DNA of 64,000 bases from Chthoniobacteraceae bacterium (GTDB lineage Bacteria; Verrucomicrobiota; Verrucomicrobiia; Chthoniobacterales; Chthoniobacteraceae), in assembly GCA_947449735.1 (NCBI GenBank), contig CANFTB010000016.1, forward strand, positions 1 to 64,000. Reading direction: 5' to 3'. The notes beneath the pieces were generated by a model. It did not search any database. It was not told the origin of the DNA and saw only the letters and a list, made by a program, of their open reading frames with translations. How positions within the stretch are numbered: position 1 is the first letter of the stretch; every line of letters begins with the position of its first letter. The translations under genes were made by a program, and so were the position numbers. Below, in pieces: positions 1 through 8,675 of this stretch.

Positions 1-104
1 CTGCGGTTGTGCGGCCTGCGGTTGTGCGGCCTGCGGTTGTGCGGCCTGCGGTTGTGCGGCCTGCGGTTGTGCGGCCTGCGGTTGTGCGGCCTGCGGTTGT
101 GCGG
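1..104. repeat. 15-bp tandem repeat, about seven copies
   Basis: Seven head-to-tail copies of ctgcggttgtgcggc, the last missing its final base, run to the left edge and probably beyond. The copies inside the window are identical. All frames are open because 15 is a multiple of 3. On the minus strand one frame reads Ala-Ala-Gln-Pro-Gln repeatedly, which suits a low-complexity protein N-terminus. The array may instead be non-coding. Confidence 0.95.
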
Positions 105-108
105 TAAT
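1..108 (-). other. Possible 5' end of a minus-strand CDS with an ATT start
   Basis: On the minus strand a strong Shine-Dalgarno-like GAGGAGG (117-123) is followed after 8 nt by ATT, then ACC and the in-frame Ala-Ala-Gln-Pro-Gln repeat, open to the window edge. No ATG or GTG is suitably placed. A TTG lies directly against the purine run, in another frame. ATT starts are known for infC, which autoregulates through them, but no IF-3 sequence is visible here. This is a candidate only. Confidence 0.25.
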
Positions 109-134
109 GGATCCAACCTCCTCGTTTTGAGGAG

Positions 135-219
135 TGGTGCTCACGAGAGGACTCGAACCTCCACGGGTTACCCCATACGGTCCTGAGCCGTACGCGTCTG
201 CCAATTCCGCCACGTGAGC
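135..219 (-). tRNA. tRNA-Leu (anticodon CAG)
   Basis: Read on the minus strand, the acceptor arms GCTCACG and CGTGAGC pair and are followed by a discriminator A and an encoded CCA. The D-arm has GGCGGAATTGGCAGACGC, the anticodon stem TACGG/CCGTA encloses loop CTCAGGA, and the T-arm carries GGTTCGAGTCC. The long variable arm marks a class II tRNA, consistent with leucine. It decodes CUG, a favoured codon in this GC-rich genome. It lies downstream of dnaN in the same orientation. Confidence 0.95.
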
Positions 220-329
220 ATTAACTGTTTCCACCGCGCAATCTGAATTGCAGGGCGGGAGTGGAAGGATAGAGATGGCGTTCTCAGGCGCAATCCCAAA
301 TTCAAAAAAACAAAGGTTTGCCGGGGAGC

Positions 330-1424
330 CTAGCTTACGCGCATCGGCATGATGACGTACAGGAACGGGCTCTGGATTTTGACCACGCCCGGGCTCATCT
401 CGTCGATCAAGTCCAAGAAGACTTCGTCGTTGGAAAGGGCGCGCAGAGGGGCCATCAAATATTCGGGGTTGAAGGCGATGGTGAGGTCTGCGCCCTTGTA
501 AACCACCGGGATGGATTCGCGGGCCTCTCCCACGTCTGGGGTGTTCGCTGCGATCTCGAGGTTATTCTTTGTGAAAATCAGCTTCACCGAATTGCTCTTT
601 TCACTTGAGAGGAGGGAGACGCGGTGTGCCGCAGAAAGGAACAACTCGCGCTCGAGGACGACGCGTTCGCGGACCTCGTTGGGAATGACCTGGCGGTAGT
701 TGGGATAGTTTCCTTCCACGAGCTTGGAAACCAGACGAGTGGTTCCGACGTCGAAGGCAACTTGGTTTTGTGTCACGTACATCCGGAGTTCGCCGTTGTC
801 GGAGCACATCCGCGAAAGCTCATTAATGCACTTCGTGGGGACGATCACGTCGATCTCGTCGCTCTGCGGGAACTCGACCTCCATGTCCACCAGACCGAGG
901 CGGCGGCCGTCCGTGGCCACCATGGTGAGGCGGCTGTCCTTGTAGGAGAACAGGATACCGTTGAGTACGTAGCGCGTTTCATCCGTGGAGATCGCGTAGG
1001 ATGTCTTCTTGAGCGCGTCCCGGATTTCGCCCTGTTTGAGGGTGAAAACTTTGCTGTCCTGAAATTCAGGAAAGGGAGGGAACTCGTCGGCCGGCAGTCC
1101 ATGGATCTTGAAGAAGATCTGGCCGCAGCGCAGGGACGCGATGTTCTTCGCATCGACCTCCACGTGGATCTCACCCTGGGGCAGTTCTTTGACAATGCTG
1201 GTGAGGCGTTTTACCGGCAGCGTTGTGCCGCCGAAACGTTCCACCGCAGCATCGGTGATGCAAGTGATGCCGACGTCGAGGTCGGTCGTGGTGAAGCGAA
1301 GTTTGCCCTCTTCTGCTTGGATGCGGACGTTGGCCAGGATGGGCAGGGTGGAGCGCGAACTGACGACGTTCTGTACCGTCTGCAGGCCAGCAAGGAAGAT
1401 GTCTTTGGAGACGCTAAATCTCAT
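330..1424 (-). CDS. dnaN: DNA polymerase III subunit beta (sliding clamp)
   Basis: This encodes the ring-shaped processivity clamp that tethers the replicative polymerase to DNA. I chose the ATG giving MRFSVSKDIF, which matches the usual clamp N-terminus and gives 364 residues. The ORF-track start adds 28 residues with no family counterpart. Clamp features include SRSTLPILANV near residue 25, the ATDGRRL motif mid-protein and the C-terminal MPMRV-type end that forms the peptide-binding pocket. The gene lies just downstream of dnaA on the same strand, the classical dnaA-dnaN order next to oriC. No convincing Shine-Dalgarno precedes the chosen ATG. Confidence 0.96.
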   Translation of the reverse strand: MRFSVSKDIFLAGLQTVQNVVSSRSTLPILANVRIQAEEGKLRFTTTDLDVGITCITDAAVERFGGTTLPVKRLTSIVKELPQGEIHVEVDAKNIASLRCGQIFFKIHGLPADEFPPFPEFQDSKVFTLKQGEIRDALKKTSYAISTDETRYVLNGILFSYKDSRLTMVATDGRRLGLVDMEVEFPQSDEIDVIVPTKCINELSRMCSDNGELRMYVTQNQVAFDVGTTRLVSKLVEGNYPNYRQVIPNEVRERVVLERELFLSAAHRVSLLSSEKSNSVKLIFTKNNLEIAANTPDVGEARESIPVVYKGADLTIAFNPEYLMAPLRALSNDEVFLDLIDEMSPGVVKIQSPFLYVIMPMRVS

Positions 1425-1562
1425 ACTTTTGATCGTTTTGTAGAAAGGAACCTCACTAGGCAACTGTCTTCTTTCATCTTGTTTCGCAAAACTGCGAAAA
1501 AAATCCATCCAATCTTTCTGCGATCGGGCGGGAATCTAGAGCCTGCGGCGGGGCCACCTGTG

Positions 1563-2939
1563 TTATTTTTGAAGTTGGGTGTCCAGGAAAGACACCACAT
1601 GGCGGGTCCGGTCGTCCTTGGACATCTTGTCCCGGACCTGCCGGTGCGCGTGCAAAACCGTGCCGTGATCCCGGCCGCCGAAAGCCTCGCCGATTTCCGA
1701 AAGGGAGGAACGGGTCAGTTCCCGGGAAAGATACATGGCGATCTGGCGGGGAAAGGCGATGTTCGCAGGGCGGCGCTTGCTGGTCATGTCCGCGAGGCGC
1801 ACGTCGAAATGTTCCGCCACGCGCTTCTGGATTTGGTCGATGGTGACGGCCTTGCGGGCCTCCTCCTGGAGGATGTCCTTCAACAGCATCTCGATACGCT
1901 CGAGCGAGGGCATCTTGCCTTCGTTCAGAGACGCGTAGGAGGCCACCCGCATCAGGCCGCCCTCGAGACGGCGGACGTTGGTGCGGATCTTTTCCGCGAG
2001 GAAGTCCAAAATTTCACTGGAGAGCTTCACCTGCATACCCTCGGATTTTTTCCGGAGAATGGCCGTGCGCGTTTCCACGTCAGGAGCCTGCATTTCGGCG
2101 GTAAGACCCCATTCGAAACGGGAGACGAGCCGGCTTTCCAGATTGGCGATCTCCGAGGGCGGACGGTCGCTGGAAAGGACGATTTGTTTGTGGCCGTCAA
2201 ACAGCGCGTTGAAGGTGTGGAAGAACTCTTCCTGGGATCTTTCCTTGCCGGAAAGAAACTGGATGTCGTCGATGAGGAGGACCTCGGCCTGGCGGTAGCG
2301 TTTGCGGAACTTGACGAGCGTGCCCGTCTGGATGGCGTCGATGAACTCGTTGGTGAAGTGCTCGGAGGTGATGTACATCACCTTGGCGTTCTTTTTGTTC
2401 GCCAGGATCTGGTGCCCGATGGCGTGCATCAGGTGGGTTTTTCCCAGACCCACCCCGCTGTAAATGAACAGCGGGTTGTAGGTTTTGCCGGGGCCGCTTG
2501 CCACAGCGGAGCAGGCCGCGTGGGCGAACTGGTTGTTGGTGCCGACCACGAAGGAACCGAAGGTGTTTCGGGGGTTGAGCCCGTTGCTCACCGGGGCCTT
2601 TGGCGAAGCCGGTTCCGGGGCGTCTTCGGCGTCGTCCTCAGGGGCGGCCGGTTCCGCGGGGAGGGCTGTATCGAAGACGTAGAGGATCTCCCGGCCGTTT
2701 CCAGTGGCCAGCATCAGGGCGGAGCGGAGCAGGGACTGGTAGTTGCTCTCGATCCAGATCTGGTGGATGGAATTCGGGAGGCAGAGCGTGAGGCTCTTGG
2801 CGTCAAGTGCGACGGCCTTGATGTTGGCGAACCACCGGTGAAAGGTGTCCTGGCTGACCTCAGCGCGAAGGGTTTCGGACACTTCGCCCCAGAGTTGGGC
2901 GGCGGCGTCGGCGGAAGAGGAAGGTTTTGAGTGGGCCAC
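1563..2939 (-). CDS. dnaA: Chromosomal replication initiator DnaA
   Basis: DnaA is the AAA+ ATPase that binds DnaA boxes at oriC and melts the origin. I use the GTG giving MAHSKPSSSADAAAQLWGEV, for 458 residues. The longer ORF-track version adds 44 unlikely residues. Visible parts are domain I (LWGEVSETLRAEVSQDTFHRWF), a short acidic linker, the Walker A GVGLGKTHL, Walker B LLIDDIQFL, and the C-terminal helix-turn-helix signature GGRDHGTVLHA. The family is usually about 450 residues, so it is intact. The upstream region contains three DnaA boxes, consistent with autoregulation and origin location. Confidence 0.96.
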   Translation of the reverse strand: MAHSKPSSSADAAAQLWGEVSETLRAEVSQDTFHRWFANIKAVALDAKSLTLCLPNSIHQIWIESNYQSLLRSALMLATGNGREILYVFDTALPAEPAAPEDDAEDAPEPASPKAPVSNGLNPRNTFGSFVVGTNNQFAHAACSAVASGPGKTYNPLFIYSGVGLGKTHLMHAIGHQILANKKNAKVMYITSEHFTNEFIDAIQTGTLVKFRKRYRQAEVLLIDDIQFLSGKERSQEEFFHTFNALFDGHKQIVLSSDRPPSEIANLESRLVSRFEWGLTAEMQAPDVETRTAILRKKSEGMQVKLSSEILDFLAEKIRTNVRRLEGGLMRVASYASLNEGKMPSLERIEMLLKDILQEEARKAVTIDQIQKRVAEHFDVRLADMTSKRRPANIAFPRQIAMYLSRELTRSSLSEIGEAFGGRDHGTVLHAHRQVRDKMSKDDRTRHVVSFLDTQLQK

Positions 2940-3474
2940 GGAAAGGATAGTCAAAAGGAGTAATGCACAGGGTGTGCCTTGCGGATTAAAGAAAAGGGCC
3001 TTAGGCCCCTTTGCAGCGTAGGTTGGCCGGGCCGGGAGCGGTCCCGCAGAGGCCTGTGCCTTCTGTGTCAAGGTGCTGCTGGAGAGTTACTTGCGATGAC
3101 TGTAGGGCTGGGGAAGCGGTGCTGCGGCCGTCAGCGGCGGCACACAGTTGTAACCCCGTGTGGGAGCGAGTCCTCGGACTGGGATTGCCAAGTTGTACAG
3201 TGTTGTTCACAAGTTATTCACAGTTGTTCACGCCCCAGCCGGCGCGAGGCACGGAGGTTAAAAGACGCAGCCGAGGCGACAAGCAAAAAGGGCCGCGGGA
3301 ACGGGGGAATAATTGTAATCGGATGTGGGAAAAAAGTTGACTGTAGGATGCTTCGCTTTGTGCGCGCCCTTTTACGGTGGTTCCTCGAAGCTGTCACATG
3401 GTCTGCTGGAACCTGCATGTCAGTCCACGGCAGCCCGCCCGGGCCGTGCCGCTTTCCAAGATCGCCTTGACCGT
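2940..3474. other. Candidate origin of replication (oriC) with DnaA boxes
   Basis: This 535-bp gap between dnaA and the symporter has no convincing gene. At 3203-3211, 3214-3222 and 3224-3232 lie three same-orientation boxes, TTGTTCACA, TTATTCACA and TTGTTCACG, close to the consensus TTATCCACA and separated by 2 and 1 nt. An A/T-richer stretch with AATAATTGTAATC lies at about 3308-3320, and a weaker inverted match, TGTGGGAAA, near 3324. A hairpin (AAAGGGCC/GGCCCCTTT, about 2993-3012) sits in the dnaA leader. The unwinding element itself is not obvious. Confidence 0.75.
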
Positions 3475-5148
3475 CTAAACGGAGGCGCTGGACGGGTCTT
3501 CCTTTGAAGAATCCAGACGGTCCCTCTCCCGCATCTTGGCCAGATGGGCAGCCGCGGATTCCAGCTGGCTTTCCGGAGTGCGGAAGAGGAGCGCCACCGC
3601 GCTGGTGACCACGGTTCCGAAGGCGATGCGCCAGGGGAACTCCACCTTTGGAAGCCAGGCGGGGGCCCAGAGGGCTGGAGCCGCGCCGCCGCTGGCTGAA
3701 ACGGGGTGGAGCAATGCCCAGAGGTCGTTGTGGAGTCCGCTGAGCAGGGCCACCGCGATGAATCCCGCAAGCATGGCCCACATGTTTCCGGTCTCGCTGC
3801 CGCGCCTGCGGGTGAGGAGCCCGACGAGAAAAACGCCGAGCAGAGAGCCGTAGGTGTATCCGAAGATTCCCAGAACGATCGGGATGATCCGGGCGTGCAG
3901 CACGATTTTGGCGTACGCGGTGCCGGCGCCGATCAGGACCAGGATGACGGAGAAGACGATGGTGCTCGTACGCGCTGCGCGCAGGATCTGGCTTTCCGTG
4001 GCATCCGGGCGGATGTGGGTCTTGTACCAGTCCTCGGTGAAACTGGTGGCAAGCGCGTTGAGCGCGGTGCTGAGCGATCCCATGGCGGTTGCGAAAATGC
4101 CTGCGAAAAGAATACCCCGGACGCCGGCCGGTAGTTCGTTGACGATGAAAAAGGCAAACGGAGCGTCCTTGCCCGGTTGCTGGTAGTGCACCCACAGGAG
4201 CATGCCGACCAGAAGGAAGCAGAGGACCAGCGGCAGGTCCGCCAGGCCGGAGAGGATCAGAGAAAAGCGTGAGCGGTGGTGGTTTTTGGCCGTGAGCATG
4301 CGCTGGACCATGTCCTGGTCCGTGCCGTGAGTGGCCATGGTTGTGAAGGTCGAGCCGATCAGTGCCGCCCACAGGGTGTATTCGCTTTCCAGAATGGAGC
4401 GCACATTCCCCCAGAATCCCGCGCCGGGGGTGATGCCCAGGTCGATGACTGCGAAGTCCTTCGGACCGTTGAGCACGGAGAGGACACCGCTCCAGCCGTC
4501 AGGCACCTTGTTCAGGAGGGTCCAGATGGCGAATCCGAGGGAGCCGAACATCAGGGAGGCCTGAATGAGGTCCGTCCAGACGACTGCTTTGATGCCGCCC
4601 ACGGCTGTGTACACAGCGGTGATGCTGGTGATCAGTAGGAGCGCGACCGAATACATGCCGACCTGTTGGAAGGGGGTAAGGGAAACACCCGTGATCTGCT
4701 CATAGGTCATGACGATGACGATCGCCGCGACGTAGAGGCGCGTGCCGCTGGCCAGCGCCCTTGTGACCAAAAAGAGCGCGGAAGACGCGTTCCGGGTGCG
4801 CGAGCCGAAGCGGAGGGAGAGGTACTCGTAGATGGAGACGACCCTGAAGTCGTAGAAGGGCTTGATGAAAACCCCCGCGATGATCACGCGCGCCAAAATG
4901 GTTCCGAGGGCGAGCTGGGCATAGGTGAAGTTGCGGGTGGCGTAGCCCTCGCCGGGCGCTCCCAAAAACGTGGCGGCGCTGATTTCGGCCGCGAGAATGG
5001 AGGCCAGAACCGCCCACCAGGGGATGTTCCTGTCGCCCACGGCGAACGACTCCATGGAGCGTTCGCCCCGGCCTGCACGGAGGCCGATGTACAAGATGAC
5101 CGCGAAATAGGCGGCGACAACAATGCCGTCAATCCAGAGTGGATGCAT
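3475..5148 (-). CDS. Sodium:solute symporter (SSS family) protein
   Basis: This is a 557-residue integral membrane protein of the sodium:solute symporter family, expected in the inner membrane, where a sodium gradient drives uptake of an organic solute. The N-terminus (WIDGIVVAAYFAVILYIGLRAGR) is the first membrane segment. It is followed by the family-typical FAVGDRNIPWWAVLASILAAEISAATFLG stretch and roughly a dozen more hydrophobic segments, ending in a charged tail. The substrate cannot be read from sequence. Sialic acid, sugar and amino-acid carriers all belong here. It is transcribed away from argA, from behind a G-rich leader, and towards oriC. Confidence 0.88.
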   Translation of the reverse strand: MHPLWIDGIVVAAYFAVILYIGLRAGRGERSMESFAVGDRNIPWWAVLASILAAEISAATFLGAPGEGYATRNFTYAQLALGTILARVIIAGVFIKPFYDFRVVSIYEYLSLRFGSRTRNASSALFLVTRALASGTRLYVAAIVIVMTYEQITGVSLTPFQQVGMYSVALLLITSITAVYTAVGGIKAVVWTDLIQASLMFGSLGFAIWTLLNKVPDGWSGVLSVLNGPKDFAVIDLGITPGAGFWGNVRSILESEYTLWAALIGSTFTTMATHGTDQDMVQRMLTAKNHHRSRFSLILSGLADLPLVLCFLLVGMLLWVHYQQPGKDAPFAFFIVNELPAGVRGILFAGIFATAMGSLSTALNALATSFTEDWYKTHIRPDATESQILRAARTSTIVFSVILVLIGAGTAYAKIVLHARIIPIVLGIFGYTYGSLLGVFLVGLLTRRRGSETGNMWAMLAGFIAVALLSGLHNDLWALLHPVSASGGAAPALWAPAWLPKVEFPWRIAFGTVVTSAVALLFRTPESQLESAAAHLAKMRERDRLDSSKEDPSSASV

Positions 5149-5290
5149 GGTGGGTTCTGGGGGCAGGGTTCTGGGGGGCTTGGGGGCTTGGGGGCTTGGG
5201 GGATGCGTTTTCTGGGGCCGGTACGGTTCCGGGGGAGGCTCCTTTACTCGCGCCGGGGTCCGGTTTGCGGGAATGAGGGCGTCGTGCGGA
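5149..5290 (+). repeat. G-run tract with quadruplex potential
   Basis: Between the symporter start and the argA 3' end the plus strand carries six runs of three to six G between 5152 and 5202, including three copies of gggggctt. Spacers are only 2-4 nt, which meets the usual sequence pattern for a G-quadruplex. On the minus strand the same bases form a C-rich 5' leader of the symporter mRNA. Confidence 0.6.
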
Positions 5291-6616
5291 CTACGGTTGC
5301 GGCAAGGACTGGGGCGGGGCGGGGGGCTTTGTACTGAGGACGGTCGCCTTGCGCATCACCTTCGAGTTGCGGCCGCTTGCCTCCCATTTGCGGCGTCTCT
5401 CAGGGGGCAGTTCGTCGGGGCTGACCTCTGAGAAGCCGCCCTTCTGCTGGAAGAAATTGTATGCCTGCGTGGAGAGGGCGTAGAGACACTTGGCTCCCTT
5501 CTTTGCTGCAAGTTGTTCGGCAAAGGCCATGAGCTTTCTTCCGAAGCCCTGCCCCTCGTGACTCTTTGCAACGTAAAGGCAGGCCAGTTCCGCCGCCTCG
5601 TGTTCGGGATAGAAGTGGATGGCCACGCATCCGGCGAGATGTCTGTCAATTTCCAGAAGCCAGTAGTCGTCCAACGCCGCAAGCATGTCGGCCCTTGAGC
5701 GCTTCACGAGCTCGGCGTTGGCAATCGACTCCTTGATCAGGGCCATGATGCCCTTCAGGTCTTTTTTCAGGGCCCTCCGCATCTGCTGGTATTCGTTGGA
5801 ATACACCATGGTGCCGATGCCCTCGTGGCTGAAGATTTCGCTCAGCAGCGCCTCGTTTTCCGTTCCGTCGAGGAGATGCACCCTCGCGATGCCCCGCCGG
5901 CACGCGCGCGAGGCGTGCTCGAGTTTGGACACGATCGACGGGTCCAGAACCGCGCGCTTCCTGCGCAAAACGTCCTCCGTCTCGGCCACGGAAAGCTGGC
6001 GTACGATGGACTCTCCCACCCAGAGCGTGCCTTCGGTAGAAAGATAGATGATTTTCAGCGCCCGCATGGCCTCCGCCACCTCCAGCGCAACGGAGTCCGA
6101 GTTCACCCGGAAGGTGCGGCCCTCGCCGTCAAACCCGAGGGGCAGAATCACGGGAATGATACCCTCGTTTAAAAAGCACTGGAGCGTTGTCGTTTCCACT
6201 CGCTCCACCTTGCCCGTGCAGAGGGTGTCGACACCGTCCAGGATGCCCGCCGGGTGGGCCACGATGACATTTGCGTAGGCCGCGCGCAGGTCCACGGAGG
6301 ATAGCCCCTGCATCAACTCCTGCAGCACTTCGTGGCTGGCCTCGATTCCGAGCTTCAAGGTCGCCTCGTCGGTGATGCCCGTGCCGTCCGAGTTTGAAAT
6401 GGTGACCCCGCGTTCCTTTCCAAGCTGGACCAGCTGCGCTCCACACCCGTGGACTATGATGATCCGGATGCTCAGCGAGCGGAGGACGGCAAGGTCGAGA
6501 AGCAAGTTGCTTAGGTTGCCGGAGGCGGCGATCTCGCCGTCCAGTGCCACCACAAAGATTTTCTCCCGGAACCGGGGAACGTACTGGAGGATGCTTCTAA
6601 GGTCGGAAACTTTCAT
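5291..6616 (-). CDS. argA: Amino-acid N-acetyltransferase (N-acetylglutamate synthase)
   Basis: This enzyme acetylates glutamate with acetyl-CoA, the first step of arginine biosynthesis. I chose the ATG giving MKVSDLRSILQYVPRFREKIFVVALDG, which is the normal ArgA beginning, for 441 residues. The first 85 residues in the ORF track are unsupported. Residues about 1-290 form an amino-acid-kinase-like domain (IIIVHGCGAQL; FRVNSDSVALEVAEAM), and about 300-430 form a GNAT domain with the acetyl-CoA loop SHEGQGFGRKLM. The architecture matches E. coli ArgA. The Pro-rich C-terminal tail is unusual. It stands alone, with no arginine genes adjacent. Confidence 0.9.
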   Translation of the reverse strand: MKVSDLRSILQYVPRFREKIFVVALDGEIAASGNLSNLLLDLAVLRSLSIRIIIVHGCGAQLVQLGKERGVTISNSDGTGITDEATLKLGIEASHEVLQELMQGLSSVDLRAAYANVIVAHPAGILDGVDTLCTGKVERVETTTLQCFLNEGIIPVILPLGFDGEGRTFRVNSDSVALEVAEAMRALKIIYLSTEGTLWVGESIVRQLSVAETEDVLRRKRAVLDPSIVSKLEHASRACRRGIARVHLLDGTENEALLSEIFSHEGIGTMVYSNEYQQMRRALKKDLKGIMALIKESIANAELVKRSRADMLAALDDYWLLEIDRHLAGCVAIHFYPEHEAAELACLYVAKSHEGQGFGRKLMAFAEQLAAKKGAKCLYALSTQAYNFFQQKGGFSEVSPDELPPERRRKWEASGRNSKVMRKATVLSTKPPAPPQSLPQP

Positions 6617-6843
6617 CAGGGTGTCTGCCAGATTAAAACGGCCAAAAGACCCCGGACGCAAAGGGGAACACGCGGAATGCGTTTTTTTTTCTTCAATTTT
6701 CCGTGATTCGGTGGAGGCGGGGCAAATTTCCACCTTCGTAGCTCCGGACTTCTGGTCGCAGTTGACAGGGGGGAGCGGAGACGTCCACGTTTTCATCCGT
6801 CTCCGTTTTAATCCTCCCAACCGCTCGATCCGTACCTTTCGTA

Positions 6844-7230
6844 ATGGCCGCACCGAAACAACGCATCCCACTCAACGCTCCTCAGGGCGGCCTGAACGCC
6901 GCGTTTGCCGCGCTTCAGTTGGAGGGGCTTCCTGCCGGTCCCTCCCCTGAGGCGGACGGCAATCAGCAGCCGGCCAAGCCGGTGCGGAGCGGGCGGGTCA
7001 TTTTGCGAAGGGAAAAGGCACACCGGGGGGGGAAGGTGGTGGTGGTGGTGGACGGCTTCGAGGCGCAGCATTCGGAGGCGGCGATCGATTCCCTTGCAAA
7101 AAGGCTCCGCGCGTCGTGCGGTTGCGGCGGGACGGTCCGGGGGCGGGCGGTGGAATTGCAGGGGGAGCAGGCCGGGCGAGCCCGGGCGTTTCTCGAGGCC
7201 GAGGGATTTCAAGTTGCGGGGGAACGATAG
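6844..7230 (+). CDS. yciH: SUI1/YciH-family translation initiation factor-like protein
   Basis: This 128-residue protein has a C-terminal SUI1 domain (about residues 50-128) homologous to eukaryotic eIF1: RVILRREKAHRGGKVVVVVDGF, then CGCGGTVRGRAVELQGEQ and a final FLEAEGF helix. Bacterial YciH proteins are thought to affect initiation fidelity or act under stress, and their role is not settled. The first 50 residues are low-complexity and poorly conserved. It is followed after 9 bp by tmk, so the two probably form an operon. It is divergent from argA across 227 bp. Confidence 0.85.
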   Translation: MAAPKQRIPLNAPQGGLNAAFAALQLEGLPAGPSPEADGNQQPAKPVRSGRVILRREKAHRGGKVVVVVDGFEAQHSEAAIDSLAKRLRASCGCGGTVRGRAVELQGEQAGRARAFLEAEGFQVAGER

Positions 7231-7239
7231 GAGTCATTC

Positions 7240-7863
7240 ATGGATCAAATGGAAACCAGGGGGCTTTTGGTGGTGGTGGAGGGGGTGGACGGGGCTGGAA
7301 AAAGCACTGTGCTGAAGCGCCTTGCTGCGCACTGCAGCCAGAACTGGCCGGAGGTTGTTACGAGCCGCGAACCGACAACCGGTCCCCACGGTCGGCGGAT
7401 CCGGGAGAGTGCCGTGAGCGGCCGCCTTCCTCTAGAAGAGGAGTTGGACTTGTTTCTGCGGGACAGGCGCGAGCACGTGGACACCCTGATCGCGCCGGCG
7501 CTTTCCCGCGGAGCCCTAGTTCTGCTGGACCGGTATTACTTTTCAACTGCTGCCTACCAGGGCGCCCGGGGGGCTGATCCTCGTTCCATTCTTGCTGCAA
7601 ACGAGGCCTTTGCTCCGGCTCCGGACCTTGTGTTGCTTTTGGACTGTCCTCCGGCGGTGACGCTGGAGCGGATCCGCTCGAGGGGTGGGGGGGCGGACGC
7701 CTTTGAAGGGCTGGAGGCGCTGGAGGCGGTGCGTTCGATCTTCCTTTCTCTGGAGCATCCAAGCATCCGCCTTGTGGACGCCACGCAATCGCCGGAGGTC
7801 GTTTCAGAAGAATGCACTGCGTTTTTGGAAGCGCTTCTGCAGGGCCGCCTCTCTTGGCGGTAA
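7240..7863 (+). CDS. tmk: Thymidylate kinase
   Basis: This enzyme phosphorylates dTMP to dTDP, which is essential for dTTP supply. The 207-residue protein has the P-loop EGVDGAGKST at about residues 14-23, the substrate-site DRYYFSTAAYQG mid-protein and a lid with RSRGGGADAFE. The start is supported by AGGAG 8 nt upstream. It is co-directional with, and 9 bp from, the SUI1-type gene. Length and motifs are normal for the family. Confidence 0.95.
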   Translation: MDQMETRGLLVVVEGVDGAGKSTVLKRLAAHCSQNWPEVVTSREPTTGPHGRRIRESAVSGRLPLEEELDLFLRDRREHVDTLIAPALSRGALVLLDRYYFSTAAYQGARGADPRSILAANEAFAPAPDLVLLLDCPPAVTLERIRSRGGGADAFEGLEALEAVRSIFLSLEHPSIRLVDATQSPEVVSEECTAFLEALLQGRLSWR

Positions 7864-8020
7864 ATGCGACCGTTCCGCCTTCCCGGAGCGATGCGCAGAG
7901 AGTGGGGCGCTTTTGGTCCGGGATCACGCTGGGGAAACCCGGGCTTAAATGAGCCGTTGGGTCAAAGTCGCAGGCCGGCGCCGCAGAATCGGCGTTCAGG
8001 CAAAAAACAGGAAGGAAACG

Positions 8021-8422
8021 ATGAAAAAAATTGGAGTGTTGGGGCTTGGAGTGTTGGCCGCTTGGATGCTCGGTTCGGGCGGGGTTCATGCCGTGGAAAC
8101 CAAGGCGGGCGAGAAGGAAAAAACGGCGGATAAACAGGCTGTAACGGCCGCGCGGGCCATTCCGTTTCAGGGCAGCGTGGTGGCGGTGGATCCCGTCGCA
8201 CGCACCTTTACCCTGAATGGAAAGGCAAAGGAGCGCATGTTCAAGGTCAGCGACCAGACCGAGATCATGGCCGACAACAAGCAGGCGCATTTTAATTCGA
8301 TCGCTGTTGGTTCGGTGGTGCGGGGCCAGGCGCTCAAGCACGAGGACGGTTGGGAGGCGAAAAAGGTGATGGTCGGCCCGAAGGAGGCAGCGCCCGCTTC
8401 GGATGCGAAAAAGCAGCCGTAG
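8021..8422 (+). CDS. Small exported protein of unknown function
   Basis: I chose the internal ATG giving MKKIGVLGLGVLAAWMLG, because AGGAAGGA lies just upstream and a Sec signal peptide follows, cleaved near VHA-VE. The mature protein of about 110 residues is Lys/Ala-rich at both ends. Its core, FQGSVVAVDPVARTFTLNG...VGSVVRGQ, resembles small periplasmic beta-barrel domains of the OB or DUF5666 type, but this is an impression only. It probably acts in the periplasm. A strong terminator follows, so it ends its own unit. Confidence 0.8.
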   Translation: MKKIGVLGLGVLAAWMLGSGGVHAVETKAGEKEKTADKQAVTAARAIPFQGSVVAVDPVARTFTLNGKAKERMFKVSDQTEIMADNKQAHFNSIAVGSVVRGQALKHEDGWEAKKVMVGPKEAAPASDAKKQP

Positions 8423-8477
8423 GGATCTCAAAGAAAAGGTTTAGATCGGCTCCATTGCGGGGCGATAAACAGACGGG

Positions 8478-8511
8478 GGCCGCCGGAGCACAAACCGGCG
8501 GCCTTTTTTTT
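8478..8511 (+). terminator. Rho-independent terminator
   Basis: A perfect 9-bp stem, GGCCGCCGG/CCGGCGGCC, with an 8-nt loop is followed directly by eight T. It lies downstream of the small exported protein and upstream of rpsB. Confidence 0.92.
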
Positions 8512-8675
8512 GACTTTGAAGCGTTTCAACGTTTGCCGAATGGGCGGTCCTTCAGGGAAACTGGCGAGCGGTTTCCCGTTTTTTTCGAACAAATAAAGAA
8601 AAGTTTAATCCAGCGCTTGCCAAGGCGCCCGATCCTGATCATTCTCACCACCCTTTTTCATTAGTCGTATAAGCT

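Noticed and set aside
1-104. CRISPR array
   Set aside because: The 15-bp units are contiguous with no spacers.
624-2930. 768-aa plus-strand ORF across dnaN and dnaA
   Set aside because: It is the antisense shadow of two certain genes in a GC-rich genome and resembles no family.
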